DNA from: Mauremys mutica
Taxonomy: Eukaryota > Chordata > Testudines > Geoemydidae
Length of the DNA: 64,000 nt
NCBI RefSeq assembly: GCF_020497125.1
Contig: NC_059081.1
Span: 16,649,105-16,713,104 of the forward strand
Direction of reading: 5' to 3'
In this document: one piece after another, positions 1-10,921 of the stretch
Layout: every line of letters begins with the position of its first letter
How positions within the stretch are numbered: the first letter of the stretch is position 1
Notes under the pieces: model-generated
Told to the model about the DNA's origin: nothing
Seen by the model: only the letters and a program-made list of their open reading frames with translations
Databases searched by the model: none
Translations under genes and position numbers: made by a program

Positions 1-99
1 AGAGAGAGAGAATATTGGTTTGTGTGTGGGTGGGGGGGGGAGGGGTAGGAATGGATAGAAAACAAGAATGTGTGTGTGGGAGGGAGAGAAAGCGAGAAA
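1..99 (+). repeat. AG/GT-rich low-complexity sequence
   Basis: The window opens with five AG units, then a GT- and G-rich stretch (tgtgtgtggg, gggggggg) to about position 99. Simple-sequence DNA; any apparent reading frame here is an artefact. Confidence 0.8.
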
Positions 100-428
100 G
101 TGTGGTAAAGTACATTATTTCAGAGGTATTGTATGTTGAAGGTGGTAGAGACTGCCACAGTAAGGCTCATACTCTGCTACTAATCTCTTTGTGGAGCTCT
201 TGATTAAGTCAACTGAAGTTTGCACAGAAATTGGTGGTTAGAAAGACCTAGTCTTAACAGAGCTACGTCTGACAATATGATGGTATTTTGGGGAGCCCAC
301 AAAACAGTTGGTAATCACAGCAGATGTCCACTTGAAATTTTTTTAAAATATCATTTAATAGGCCTATGCTGCACTAAATGCAATGCAACCTCTTGTAAAC
401 TGACAGCGTGGAGCAGCAGCCACAAATG

Positions 429-710
429 TTATGTCTACACTGCATAGGCGCGTGGGTAGACAGACTTGTCTCTGCTCAAGCTAGCATGCAAAAATAGCAG
501 TGTGGATTTCGCAGAAGCGGGGGCAGCTTGGGCTCAATGTCCAAGTCTAAGCCCGCCTGACTCTCTGGGTCTGAGCTTGGGGGACTTGCCCGAGCCATTG
601 TTTGTGCCACAATGTCCACACTGCTATTTTTAGAGCACTGGCTCGAGCAGTGCTGGCATACGTCTGTCTGCCTGGGCTGGGAGATACTCCCAGCTGCAGT
701 GTAGGCATTT
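429..710. mobile_element. MITE-like palindromic DNA element
   Basis: Ends are imperfect inverted repeats: atgtctacactgca at the left and tgcagtgtaggcat at the right. Inside, aaaaatagcagtgtgga (about 491-507) pairs with tccacactgctattttta (about 615-632). The nested inverted arms and the absence of coding suggest a non-autonomous DNA transposon. The rest of 1-1011 shows no other feature I can support. Confidence 0.6.
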
Positions 711-1011
711 CCAAAGAGAAATAATGGGTTTTACTGCTGTCCTTAAACAGAAGTTTGCCATGAATCTTAGGGCTCCAGAATGTCGCTAATGGTAAGTTTT
801 TGGAAGATCTACAAGATCACCACACTTATGCAACCTCTATTAAAAAGGTGCTTTGTTTGCTTTACTCCCCCTAGAAACTCATGCCATATTTTCAGGTGTC
901 TTTTTGGTTTCATGTAAATACTAATGATGAATGCAGAAAACAACTATAAATGAGACAGATATATTCCTGGGTTAAGTAAGAGGTAATATCATAAAAAGCA
1001 AGATAACTCAC

Positions 1012-1199
1012 ACTAGGGATCTCTTTGCTCTTGCCTTCTTTACTGGAAGCTCCACTCAGCTGCTCAATAAAACTGTAATGTGTTAATTGTTCAGGCCCAT
1101 CCTCTCCATAATGGCCATAGAGACTGTGTTGATATAAATCCAAGATTGACATAGGGGTCCCCATAAAGGACTTTTTCACAGTATTTTCTTCTTGCTCAG
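1012..1199 (-). CDS. NCKAP5: NCKAP5 exon W9 (62 codons)
   Basis: Acceptor ctttccatag|CTGAGC, donor CCTAGT|GTGAGT, 188 nt; completes an alanine codon with the G from W8 and ends in phase 0. The peptide contains KKSFMGTPMSILDLYQHSLY, a glycine/acidic GHYGEDGPEQ and YSFIEQLSGASSKEGKSKE. It is less familiar to me than the other exons; support is splice quality, phase continuity and coding-like composition. At least one further exon carrying the stop codon is expected to the left of the window, unless the frame ends by read-through into the intron (about 34 codons past the donor). Confidence 0.78.
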
Positions 1200-1767
1200 C
1201 TATGGAAAGATTTTAAAAAACATTGCACATTTATTTGAGAGAAAGTTCATGTACAGCTTAAATGGATCACAGTATAATTTTTAATAGCAATACAAATACT
1301 TTAAGACAATTGGAAAGGTCAGTGATGGTAATAAAAGCATAACAAAAACTATGTAAAAGTTAAGGGTATGATTTAAAACTACTGAAAAAGGACATTCAAA
1401 GTTAATGCTTAAAATTCAGGATGACTTTCTATCCTTAAAGAAGATACAATAGTCTGAGATAAGCAGAGGGGCAAATCCGAGATTTTTAATTTCCTTTCTT
1501 TTGTGACTTTAGATGAGATTATTAATTTGACTTCAGTATAGAATTTTTTTTTATTTAAATACTTTTGGTTTAAGTTTTTATCTTCAGCTGTTAATAGCCT
1601 TCAAGCCCTAACTTCCTTGGGCACATGCCTATCTTTTGGTTGGCTTGCTTTTGAACATATTGTTTCTTTTATCTACTTTTTCATTTGTTTTATAAATCTT
1701 AAATCCTTAACTGACTGGCTGGCAATGAAGACAGTGGTGTAGAACCTATGTTTGTGAGATCAGAATC

Positions 1768-1850
1768 AGGCTCTATTAACTTGTTAAAGATCATACAGGA
1801 AGTGGCAGTGCTAGGAATAGAACGGAGGTCTCCCTACTCCTAGGCCTGAA
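1768..1850 (-). repeat. MIR-like SINE fragment (antisense)
   Basis: Contains the complement of the MIR 5' half: an agatcatacaggaagtggca block followed by a gaatagaac..aggtctcc block typical of antisense MIR/CORE-SINE copies. Confidence 0.6.
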
Positions 1851-2261
1851 ACCTATGTTAAAAAAGAAAAATAAAAGCAAAGAAACCCTCTGCAACAGTG
1901 TGAGACAGCACAAGGGAAGGATGTTCTAGATGGGGCATTTGTTTCTCTACTGGCTCGTGCTGTTACATACATTTGAATGTTACCTGACGGAAGTCCTGTA
2001 TATCTAGTAGCTTTTGAAAAACACTGTCTCCACTGCCTTCAACAGAGTCACACCGATGTAAAATCCAGTTGAGATCAAAATTAGGATGGTCTGATAGTTG
2101 AGGCATGGTGCGAGGGCTCAGAATACCTGGGTTTAATTCCTAGTGTACCACGGACTTCCTATGTGACTGAACAACTCATTAATAACCTGATCCAAACCCA
2201 CTGAATCAATGAACCATTCCACTGACTTCAATGGGCTTTGCACCAGGCCTTTAGTCTTTTT

Positions 2262-2540
2262 GTGCTTCAGTTCCTTGCCTGTACAATGGGAATTAAAATA
2301 CTCCCCTACTTCATGGAGTGTCGTGAGGATAAGTTCATTAATGTTTGTGAGGCTCTGAGACAATACAGTAATGGGGCCATATAAGTATCTAGATCATCTC
2401 TGTGCCTCAGACTGCTCATTTCTAAAATGGGGATAATACCTCACCCACACACACAGGTGTCGTGAGGCTAAATCAATTAATGTCAGTAAAGTGTGTTGAG
2501 CTCTTTGGATGCAAGTTGCAATAGAAGCAAAGTATTATTA
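2262..2540 (+). repeat. Two tandem MIR-like SINE 3' halves
   Basis: Two successive copies of the MIR 3' half: tgtacaatgggaattaaaat..tcgtgaggataa..cattaatgtttgtgaggctctgaga (2280-2360) and gcctcagactgctcatttct..aatggggataatacc..tcgtgaggct (2404-2470), the second ending in attatta near 2540. They lie head to tail, suggesting one SINE inserted next to, or duplicated beside, the other. Confidence 0.7.
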
Positions 2541-3039
2541 CTTGTTTGATCTGGGCAATTGTATTTAAAGTGACCAAGGCAAAAATGTTGGTCTATAGGA
2601 GAAAAAGAACCACTTGCTATACCAACATTTTAGGATTTATTTTTTGTTTGCCTCAATCACAGACCAGAATTTTTGCATCCATTTTGGTTCTATCTCTCCC
2701 GATCCCAATGAGCCAGCTATGTAAATTAATTGGTCACTAAGTAAAGTGATGATTTTAATTCACAGTAGATGTCAGAAAATTTGAAGGCTGCTGTCATTTA
2801 ATGCAGGCACGTACACATGATAAAATCCTTTAAAACATTCGTTATGGATAAAGAAATCATTGCACATATGGCAACACCTATTTAAGAAAATACGATTCTC
2901 TCATGTTACAATATCATTTTAGAAAAATATCAAGTGTCTCTTTGATTTAATCACTTGCAACATTTCATATATAATCAAAGATTAAACAAATAGGAGCATA
3001 TCATAAATAAAATAATCAACCTCCTACACTCTCGCTTCA

Positions 3040-3142
3040 GGTTGCCAACTCTCTGGCATTGTCCTGGAGTCTCCAGGAATTACAGATTATGTCATGTGAT
3101 GAAACCTCCAGGAATACGTCCAATCAAAATTGGCAACCCTAC
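3040..3142. mobile_element. Short palindromic DNA element with ggttgccaa ends
   Basis: Left end aggttgccaactct and right end aattggcaaccct are inverted repeats; inside, cctggagtctccaggaatta and gaaacctccaggaatacgtc form a further inverted pair. Compact palindromic elements with these ends are common in turtle and crocodilian DNA. Flanks actctcgct and actcttgtt look like a decayed target-site duplication. Confidence 0.6.
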
Positions 3143-4141
3143 TCTTGTTGCTGAAAAACACCCAAATGGATTATCCTTGCAAATGCCAAACACTCAGTCC
3201 AGCTCCTGGTAGAAAGTAATGGCACCTGGGTATCTATCTGCAGTATCTAGTTGCCTGTGGTACTTTTAATGCACGTATCACTGCAGTATCTACTGTATGT
3301 CCTGGGTCAAGTTCACTCCCTGTGCAAAGGGCTGGCACAAAGTCTATGCATCACTGAAGTCTCCCTTAAATTCTCAGGAAATGCACAGGGCTTGAGTGGG
3401 TTCACTGGTGCACAGCTCTTGTACTGGCCCTATACACTCCCTTGAATCGTCTGTAGCAGGGAAGCCGAGGATGGAATGGGCCCGGACTTTCCCACTGCAG
3501 AGAGTCTTCTCCATAACACACCTAACATACATTGCAGGATGGCTTCCACTGTTGCTGCTGTTTGAATGCAGACAGCAATCTCCTGGGCCACCAATCCAGC
3601 ACTCAGTTACCTCAAAATTTAGAAAAATTACCCCAAGGAATTCACTGTTGAGCTTTCATGCTAGATTTCAATTCACAGTCGATTCTTGTGACCGAATTTG
3701 ATCCTCAGAAAAGTGGCAATATACACTGGGAAGGCTGACAGAGCCTTAAATATAGCCGTGTAAACAGTACCACTGTCATAAGACAGTTAGAAAGCTACGG
3801 CCATGGCTCATTGGCTTATTTTAACCTACTACTAAATTATGTAATTAAAAAAAAAGTTATCTTTATAATCACCTTTTTATTGCTGCAATAATGCAGCTAA
3901 AGACTTTTTAGTTCACCACGGGGATTTATGAATAAAAGCCTTAGAGTTATGCCCACGGTGGCAAGAATGGTGTAACAGAAAACAATGATGCGGATAGATA
4001 ATAAAAAATACATAATGGAAAATTATATCTGAAGAAAGATAGAGTTAAAAAGTGAAAATAACTACACAATGAAAGACACAATCAGTTGCTGTCAGGATGG
4101 AGATCAGAACTATACATTACCATGTATAAATTTTCGGTTAC

Positions 4142-4271
4142 CTCGTTTGTTCTTCATTAAATCTGCTAACTTTTCCCCTGCAGTTCCAAAGTCATTTGTT
4201 TCATACTCTGGCTCCGTCTCAGTGTCACTACTGCTGCTAGCAGAATAAGTGCACACTCGCAGTGCCTTGTC
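4142..4271 (-). CDS. NCKAP5: NCKAP5 exon W8 (43 codons)
   Basis: Acceptor ctggtgcag|GACAAG, donor AAACGAG|GTAACC, 130 nt; phase 0 in, one base out. The product starts DKALRVCTYSASSSSDTETE and continues EPEYETNDFG, then AGEKLADLMKNKRG. The DKxLR-CTYSAS block followed by an acidic EPEYE run is what I recall for the C-terminal tail of NCKAP5. Its frame fits only if W7 lies between it and W6, which supports both exons. Confidence 0.85.
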
Positions 4272-4486
4272 CTGCACCAGTAATAATAGCACAATGAGAA
4301 TGACTCATATACTATGGCAGAATATTTTATTAGGATATAAAACATTTTGCATTCATCAAAGAAAACCTCGGATTTACTAATTGAACTACAGCATTATCGT
4401 TCAGCATGTAATCATAACTTTGACAGTATGGGAAATAGCCACTATTATTGTCCAGATATGTCCCAAGTGTTATTCCTGCTTATACC

Positions 4487-4590
4487 GGGCCAGATTCTCC
4501 TCAGATACTCCTCACTTAGTCCCATTGGTTTAAACAGGACTCCTTGAGTGAGTAACAGCTTAACATGAGTAAGAGTGGGAGAATCCAGCC
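4487..4590. repeat. Palindromic MITE-like repeat
   Basis: Starts gggccagattctcc and ends gggagaatccagcc, an inverted pair, with agtcccattggtttaaacag in the middle. The same layout recurs near 8815, 15856, 17452 and 32290. Confidence 0.6.
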
Positions 4591-4640
4591 TTTTTCCCTC
4601 TGTAAAACTGCTTTAAGGTTGCACACTTTCCTCAGATAAT

Positions 4641-4672
4641 ATTTATTTATTCATTTATTTATTTGCATTTAT
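4641..4672 (+). repeat. ATTT tetranucleotide-rich tract
   Basis: Runs of tttatttattcatttattt followed by atttgcattt; a short degenerate microsatellite. Confidence 0.7.
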
Positions 4673-5324
4673 AAAGTACCCATCATATACAATTTTAAAA
4701 CCTCTCAAGTATTTCTAAGATAGCATGTAGGGCATTCACACAACAAATGACGTGTAGGGCTGTGTAAAGGTTTAATCAACACTTGTTTGGAATGACTAGC
4801 ATAAAACACTCATGGCTTTACCACCTGTGAGCAATTCAGCCATTTTAATGTCAAGCCCCCCTTCCTATCCTTTGGCAGAGTGGTAGGGGAAGCAATAAAC
4901 TCCACAATTGGCTCCTTCTCCTCTGGACTCCATGGGGAGGGCATAGACAAATACATAGCTTCCTCTGGAAGTGAAGATCCCTAGTAAAGAGCAGCCCTGG
5001 TCCTGATACCACACTCCATGGAAGTGCTGAAGATTTAGGAGTTCAGTGGCAGCAGAAAGGACAGGGGAGGAAGTTACATCTGATATTCAGAATAGGGTGG
5101 TATTTGTACCTGGTGTTCTGATTATCAACCAGATAGCAGGGTCGACAAGTACAATTATCACCTGGACCCACTTTTAAAACTTTTTTTAATACGAGCACTT
5201 CTTACGGCAGTTTTGGAGATGCTGGTTTTTCCCATGCATTCCTCAATTCATCAGAGATTTAAAATGGCAGCTGCTTATTGGATAAGAGGCATATTCTAAC
5301 AACAGGAGTATGGGAGTGAGAGGC

Positions 5325-5400
5325 AGCAGTACTCTAATCAGGATCTGCCACAGACTTGCCAATGTGACATTAGGCAAGCCACTTAACTTATCTGTGTGTA
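5325..5400 (+). repeat. MIR-like SINE 5' fragment
   Basis: tctgccacagacttgccaat..gacattaggcaagccact..aacttatctgtgtg follows the MIR core order (non-coding SINE). Confidence 0.6.
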
Positions 5401-5986
5401 CCATGGAGAGCAAGAGTCTGGGCCAGCTTTATAAAAGAACAGGGGCACAAGTTAAAAAAAAGCATAAGACAAAAAGATTAGCATAAATCACAACATAACC
5501 AATAGTGAGAGACTTACATGCTAGCTGTGGATCAGTTTAACCACTCCCTTTCTTGAGGAGGTTTTTTTTAAATCATTCTATGTATCCTATATCTCAAGGG
5601 TTCTCACTTGCTAACCTGCTGCACCTGTTCTTCCAACAGGGCTTGACTCATTTGGCACTTCTAATCATTCATAGCCCTGCACCCATCAACAGTAGCTTTT
5701 ACACAAGTGTATGCATTTGCCTATTTGTCCTTTTCATCATTTACAAGGAAGGATTGAAAGAGAGACAGATCATTGTAGGGATTAACAAAATGACAGAAAC
5801 CAAAAGATTATTTTACCATTTACACTACAATGATATTACATCCGCTCACTCACACCACACCAACAGCAAAACCTAGATCAGGAAAGAACTGTATCTCCAA
5901 AATTTTGACTCTTTGCAGTTAAGTATGGCCTTTAGACTAAATATATATGTTAGTTACACTACTGGCATTTTTCTTTCAATGTATAC

Positions 5987-6126
5987 CTTTGTTTTTTTAG
6001 TGGCTTTCTTGCTGCTCCAGTCTGGAAGAATCTTCTTGTTTTCCACATTTTTTTCAGTATGCTCTAATGAAACAGAAGTCACCAGAAATTGTTCATGTCC
6101 ACTTTGCTTTGGAGGGTTAATTATTC
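5987..6126 (-). CDS. NCKAP5: NCKAP5 exon W7 (46 codons, variable)
   Basis: Acceptor tttctgaattcag|GAATAA, donor ACAAAG|GTATAC, 140 nt; takes the spare G from W6 (Gly) and ends in phase 0. The peptide begins GIINPPKQSGHEQFLVTS and ends lysine-rich SSKKATKKTK. I do not recognise the sequence itself; it sits where mammalian NCKAP5 has a poorly conserved segment. Support comes from the good acceptor with pyrimidine tract, a matching donor, an open frame and a length that converts phase 1 to phase 0, exactly what W6 and W8 need. Confidence 0.75.
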
Positions 6127-7350
6127 CTGAATTCAGAAAGAGATTAGGCAATTTATAGATCTCATCATCATTACACTAACAACAGTGTTTGATTGGGTTT
6201 AGGAGTAATCCAGTGTTCAATTATGGGTCAGAGTCTGATACTTCTATTCATGTCAAATCATCCCATTCTTCAATGGAACTACTTGTATAGTAAGGTGCTG
6301 TTCAACATAAGGGTGGCAGAATCTTGTCCAAAGCACTTCCCAGTTATGAGGAGGAGAGAAGAGAAGATACAGTTTAAAGTCAGTCTTTGACTTATAAAAT
6401 ATAAACTCTTTGCAAATGAGAAACAAAATGTTACAATGAGTTTTAGGAAGTTGTTAGAAGAGCTGTACTGTTATTTTATATTGTGATGGAGAGAAACATA
6501 GCAAACTCAGTTTGTTGACAAAGACACAAATAGGAAATTATACCTTGCTCCAGAAATTTTTTAGATCAAATAGTTCTTTTTATTTACTACATGTATATTA
6601 TGTAAAACCAAAATGTAAGAAAATAAACTGTGCTCTGTAGAATAAAATTATAGTTGTGTTTTTGGTGACGTGGGGTAAGAAGAAGGGCCAGATAAAAATA
6701 TTCCAGGAAAGAATGAGTTGACCTCACAATCTGATGTATTCTACTTTTTTTGCATCTCTTCACGACAATTTAATTAAGATACAAACCTTACAAGGTTGGT
6801 GCAGTGAATATTAGCATTAAAATCAGTGCAATCTTACTGCTACCAACTTCTTATGAAGCAATTCAATGCTTGCAGTTTCTATTCAATTTGTTATAATGAC
6901 AGTGTTTAATCATGGAGTCTACTCTATAGCACACTGCTGAATTGAGGTCACACATGTGGCTATTCAAGCATGTAGCATATAATCTATAACTAAGATTTCT
7001 CTTCTGAATCTCTCTTAGCTGTGCCATTAATTAACAATACATTTCTTTCGAAAATAATATGTATCAAAATATATTTTATTTAGCTTTGATTCAAAACCTG
7101 CAGAGGGGTTTGCAATAAAGACCACAATATGTGTTTGCACTCTAATATACTGCAATGGGAATATGGCTAAATCAACTACATTCCAATATGTTTAATTAAA
7201 AACCTTCTCATATACATTCTGATGAAAGACTATTTAGTCTTAGGTTCAATTTAAATAACAGCAATTTAGCAAAACATACTTTGGTGGCCTTACCCTAAAT
7301 TTAAACCTAACGTCTAGCCTTACATGATCATTAAATGGGATTTCTTGTAT

Positions 7351-7435
7351 GAGGCACAGAGTCATGCAAGGTATGAGGCAATGTGGCACAGAGTCATGCA
7401 AGGTATGAGGCAATGTGGCACAGAGTCATGCAAGT
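7351..7435 (+). repeat. 32-bp tandem repeat, about 2.7 copies
   Basis: The unit begins gaggcaatgtggcacagagt and ends catgcaaggtat. Two near-perfect copies follow a first copy that lacks the aatgtggc part. Small minisatellite; no spacer-repeat organisation, so not a CRISPR. Confidence 0.9.
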
Positions 7436-7619
7436 TAAATAAATCAGTGTCATTTTTTTAGTTGCAATAAATACTCTGCCTTGACAAAGTGTTAGCAAAA
7501 AAGGTTCAGCCGGTAGATTTTTTGCTGGGTTTTTAACAGTTCTCTTTTTAGAATGTAAACTCTTTAGGGCAGGGACCACTGTCTCTTAGTATGTGTTTAT
7601 ATGTTTTAATCTAAGGCTA

Positions 7620-8650
7620 GATCCACAAAGGGATTTAAACATTTAATTGTCACTTTGGGCACCTAAACCCAAAATGTAGATCCTCAATGCTCCTGCTCAA
7701 ATGCTACCTAACCCTGTAGAAGCCCACATTTCCATTGGAAAGTCCCCATGGCACCTACACTTCTGCTGGTGAGCATGCACAAAGCTACCCAAGTCCTGAC
7801 ACCCAGCACCCGGCTCCTACCTAAACCACAGTGGGATCCTCAAACTAGATGTTCCCCCACCTAGCTCACCTGTAGAGCCCGATCAAGTGGGCATTCTCAG
7901 AGGATACCTACTAACACAGAAGGAGGTGGTAGTATAGCCCAGTGGCTAAAGCACTTACCTGGGATGTGGTCATTGGAGTAGGGGCTTGGACCAGACTCTT
8001 CCACATCCCAGGTGAGTGCACTAATCACTGGGCTACAGAGTCACCTTCTCACATTTCATTCTCTCTGGCCCAATGGATGTTTAAATATTTCATACAAAGT
8101 AGAACAGCTTCAACAGGAGAGATTTAAAGCTGCATCCAGAATACCATGTAACCCAGTGGTTAGGATATTCACACAGGAAGTGGGAGACCTGGGATTAAGT
8201 CCCCTTCTCCCAATCAGGCAGGATGGATTTGAAGCTGCATCTCTCATTGGGCTATAGGCTATATAAGGGGTGGAAATAGCTGCCCCTATTTTTTGGAGAG
8301 AAAGGGCTGGGCTGATTTAGGTGTCAGAAGAGGTTTCATGGCTGTGAATCCCATGCGGAGGGAGGTTCCTGACTCCCTTTGAGAGATGGAGCTCAGGCTG
8401 CATCCCTCTCCTCGGCACTAGCTTAAACAGCTCCCTGCTCAGTGACTCCCATTCTTAGGCACCTAACTCTCCTCATGCACTGAATAGGGAGCCTGGGTGT
8501 CTAACTCAGGGCTTGGATTCCACTGTGCAGCAAGAAGCCTAAACATTAGATGTCTATCTGCCCTTTGTGGTCTAAGTGCACAGTTTTTAACAGCAAAGAT
8601 CACCAATCCTAACAGGGGCTTTTGCGCATTCCCATAATATAAAGAATACA
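7620..8650. mobile_element. Complex turtle-type repeat with 45-bp inverted repeat
   Basis: The region is built from motifs typical of turtle interspersed DNA (cacctaaaccc, cacctaactctcc, gtctaactcaggg). An imperfect inverted repeat has arms at 7925-7969 and 8001-8045 separated by 31 nt; both contain a tagcccagtg..taa..gcact..acctgggatgtgg module. A third, direct copy of the module (taacccagtggttaggat, then ggagacctggga) lies at about 8147-8195. The module looks like an A-box/B-box tRNA-derived segment, but I cannot assign the family. Confidence 0.5.
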
Positions 8651-8814
8651 TAATACTGAAGTAGGAACAATTAAAATGTGTACACCACCAAAGCAGTTTA
8701 ATTTACTCTGTTATTTGCAATATTTCCCATTTTAAGTACAGAAATTACTCCATGATAAAGATAAATGCTGCGGTGTAATAAAAATCCATTCTTTTTACTA
8801 GCACTTGTACTTTT

Positions 8815-8952
8815 AGGCCACAAGCCTGCAAACACGCATACACACATGTACCTTTACACATTGGCAGTCCCATTGAACTCAGTGGGACTATATTCAATTC
8901 AGTTTGTATATATAAAGATACCCATGTGTGTGTTTGCTGGATTGGGGCCTTA
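8815..8952. mobile_element. Palindromic MITE-like element
   Basis: Left end aggccacaagcctgcaaaca and right end tgtttgctggattggggcct are inverted repeats; the middle has gtcccattgaactcagtggg, itself palindromic. Length 138 bp, no coding. Confidence 0.7.
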
Positions 8953-9583
8953 GCATGCGTCTTTCATTGTTTAGGAGCTATTGTTTTATATGTATAGTTA
9001 ATTGCACATTCTGCTGATACATCAAAATAAGTGTTTTTACTACTGTCTATAAATATATTTGTACAGTTTAGTAACATATCAAAAGACTTAGGTTTATAGT
9101 TGAGGCAAAATATTCATTGGTATAGAATTTATGCACTGAGTCCAAATTACTTTGTATTCCAAGTTCAGTTTTGAAAGCAAGTGTTTATGAATGTATCATT
9201 TTAACATTTATTATCACAATATGGCCACTGACAGCAAATTGAGAGCCTGATCCTGAAAGTTGTTGAGCACATGAAATTCTTATTCAAATCAATGGGAATC
9301 ACCACTGTTCTGAGGGTTGGCCCTACTCTCAAATATAGTTTCTTGAGGAAGGGATTTAACATTTTGCACAATTTTCTTTGAGGTACAGATATGCATTATG
9401 AGCAACCAAATTTCCATTGGACTCAGGTCACCAACTTGATAACCTTATATATTCACATAAGGAATCTTTTCTGCTACAGGCTTAGCATTCCCATTATCTA
9501 ACGTCATTATTACAGGGCTTCTGTTAATGGAAACAGACATTAGGGCAGACATAATCTAATTTCCAGTGTAATTGGCATTTTAC

Positions 9584-9898
9584 CTGAGGAGACCGGTTTG
9601 GGAAGGCGACTTTGAAAAGGTCGTACAACTTTGGCCGTCATGGTAGGATCAGATGTTGAATGACTAATCATGCTTTCCACAGATTCTGGGCTCTTCGCTG
9701 TTGAAGGCACTTCTCGCTCAAGAGTTTTGGCTTTTATTGAAGAAGCTGAAGGAAGGGCTTGTTCAGGAGACATGAAGACTTCAGTTTCTAAAGCTGATTC
9801 TTGCTTAGAAACATATCGTCCAGTTGACCGGTTTCCTGAGTCTGGGAGAGGGAAGGTTCCTATCCCACTGTCCAATGTTCTCATCTGGCAGCAAGACT
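9584..9898 (-). CDS. NCKAP5: NCKAP5 exon W6 (conserved C-terminal block)
   Basis: Acceptor tatcttag|AGTCTT, donor TCCTCAG|GTAAAA, 315 nt; takes one base in and leaves one base out. Product: SCCQMRTLDSGIGTFPLPDS, then GNRSTGRY, later KTLEREVPS and HSTSDPTMTAK, ending QSRLPKPVSSG. The DSGIGTFP..DSG and TLEREVP blocks are shared by NCKAP5 and its paralogue NCKAP5L, making this the best conserved part of the C-terminal region. If the donor is ignored the frame runs only 14 more codons to a stop, which would give a short alternative C terminus by intron retention. Confidence 0.96.
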
Positions 9899-10255
9899 CT
9901 AAGATACAGGAAGATTGTGTGATGGGAGTGGAGCTAAAGGAATCACTAGTATTTAAAGACAGTGAAAGGGGCTATGGGAAAAGAGGGTATCTTGAAAGGA
10001 ATGTTTTAAGGAAAGAAAAACATTTCACATTTAGCAAGTGTCAATTGTAATTGTAACTTATAGTATTTCACCTGAAACATCTTTTTAATTAAACACAAAA
10101 AATATCACATTCAAATACAATTAAACCACAACAAAAAGATAAAAAGCAAGACATTCTAAGCGGCATGACTTAAATTCTTGTTATGACAATGGCTAAAAAG
10201 GCATGTACTAGAAACTAATTACTGCTCTTAATGGTTGGTATGAATTTCTTTAACA

Positions 10256-10345
10256 GTTTGGAGAGAATTCAGAGAAGAACATTAACATGATTAAGGGTTG
10301 GAGGTAGGCTTACAGGAAAAAGTAAAAGAATTAAGAGTGCAGTGC
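10256..10345 (+). repeat. CR1 LINE fragment
   Basis: tttggagagaattcagagaa..gaacattaacatgattaaggg matches the CR1 block that reads ggagagggtccagagaagag..caacaagaatgattaaagg in the better copy at 47970-48020. Strongly diverged. Confidence 0.55.
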
Positions 10346-10596
10346 TCTCCTTCCTGTGTGCAACATGTACAATAGGAATTCATTCCTCCTCTAGGAAGGA
10401 AAGGGGTGCTAATGTGCCACTGCCAGAAGTCATACCACCAATTCTTGCAGATGACCAAGATCTACAGGATTACCTGTAGATATCAGCCTTTGAGGGTTCC
10501 CCAACAGGCCTACCATAGCACATGGCAAGACAGCTCACATCCCTGCCTTCTTACACTTTGGCTCAGCTGATGTCATCTAGTCACACATGCCCTATG

Positions 10597-10921
10597 CAGG
10601 GGCGGCTCCAGGCCCCAGCACACCAAGCGCGTGCTTGGGGCGGCATGCTGCGGGGGGCGCTCTGCCGGTTGCCGGGAGGGCGGCAGGCAGCTCCGGTGGA
10701 CCTCCCACAGGCGTGCCTGCGGAGGGTCCGCTGGTCCCACGGCTTCGGTGGAGCATCCTCAGGCACTCCTGCGGGAGGTCCACCGGAGCCGCGGGACCAT
10801 CCAACCATCCGCAGGCACATCTGCGGGAGGTATACCAGAGCCGCGGGACCAGCGACCGGCAGAGCGCCCCCCACAGCATGCAGCCGTGCTTGGGGTGGCA
10901 AAATGGCTAGAGCCGCCCCTG
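10597..10921. mobile_element. GC-rich non-autonomous hAT element (325 bp)
   Basis: Terminal inverted repeats CAGGGGCGGCTCCAG and ctagagccgcccctg. A perfect 8-bp duplication, gccctatg, flanks it (10589-10596 and 10922-10929), the hallmark of hAT transposition. The interior is very GC- and CpG-rich and made of repeated, partly palindromic units around gcgggaggtccaccggagcc, which is why long open frames appear on both strands. None is a real gene. A sister copy is at 43099-43390. Confidence 0.92.

Larger units (their letters stand above)
1200..4141 (-). other. NCKAP5: NCKAP5 intron W8-W9
   Basis: 2.9-kb intron. It holds MIR-like SINE pieces (1768-1850 antisense, 2262-2395 and 2398-2540 sense) and a palindromic DNA element (3040-3142). 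The remaining sequence is AT-rich with nothing recognised. Confidence 0.75.
4272..5986 (-). other. NCKAP5: NCKAP5 intron W7-W8
   Basis: 1.7-kb intron. It contains a palindromic MITE-like repeat (4487-4590), an ATTT-rich simple stretch (4641-4672) and a MIR-like 5' fragment (5325-5400). Nothing else is recognised. Confidence 0.75.
6127..9583 (-). other. NCKAP5: NCKAP5 intron W6-W7
   Basis: 3.5-kb intron. 6127-7350 is AT-rich with no recognisable feature. Then come a 32-bp tandem repeat (7351-7435), a complex repeat region with a 45-bp inverted repeat (7620-8650), a palindromic MITE (8815-8952) and AT-rich sequence up to the exon. Confidence 0.75.

Noticed and set aside
7351..7435. CRISPR-like repeat array
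   Set aside because: Units are directly adjacent with no spacers and the context is a vertebrate intron.
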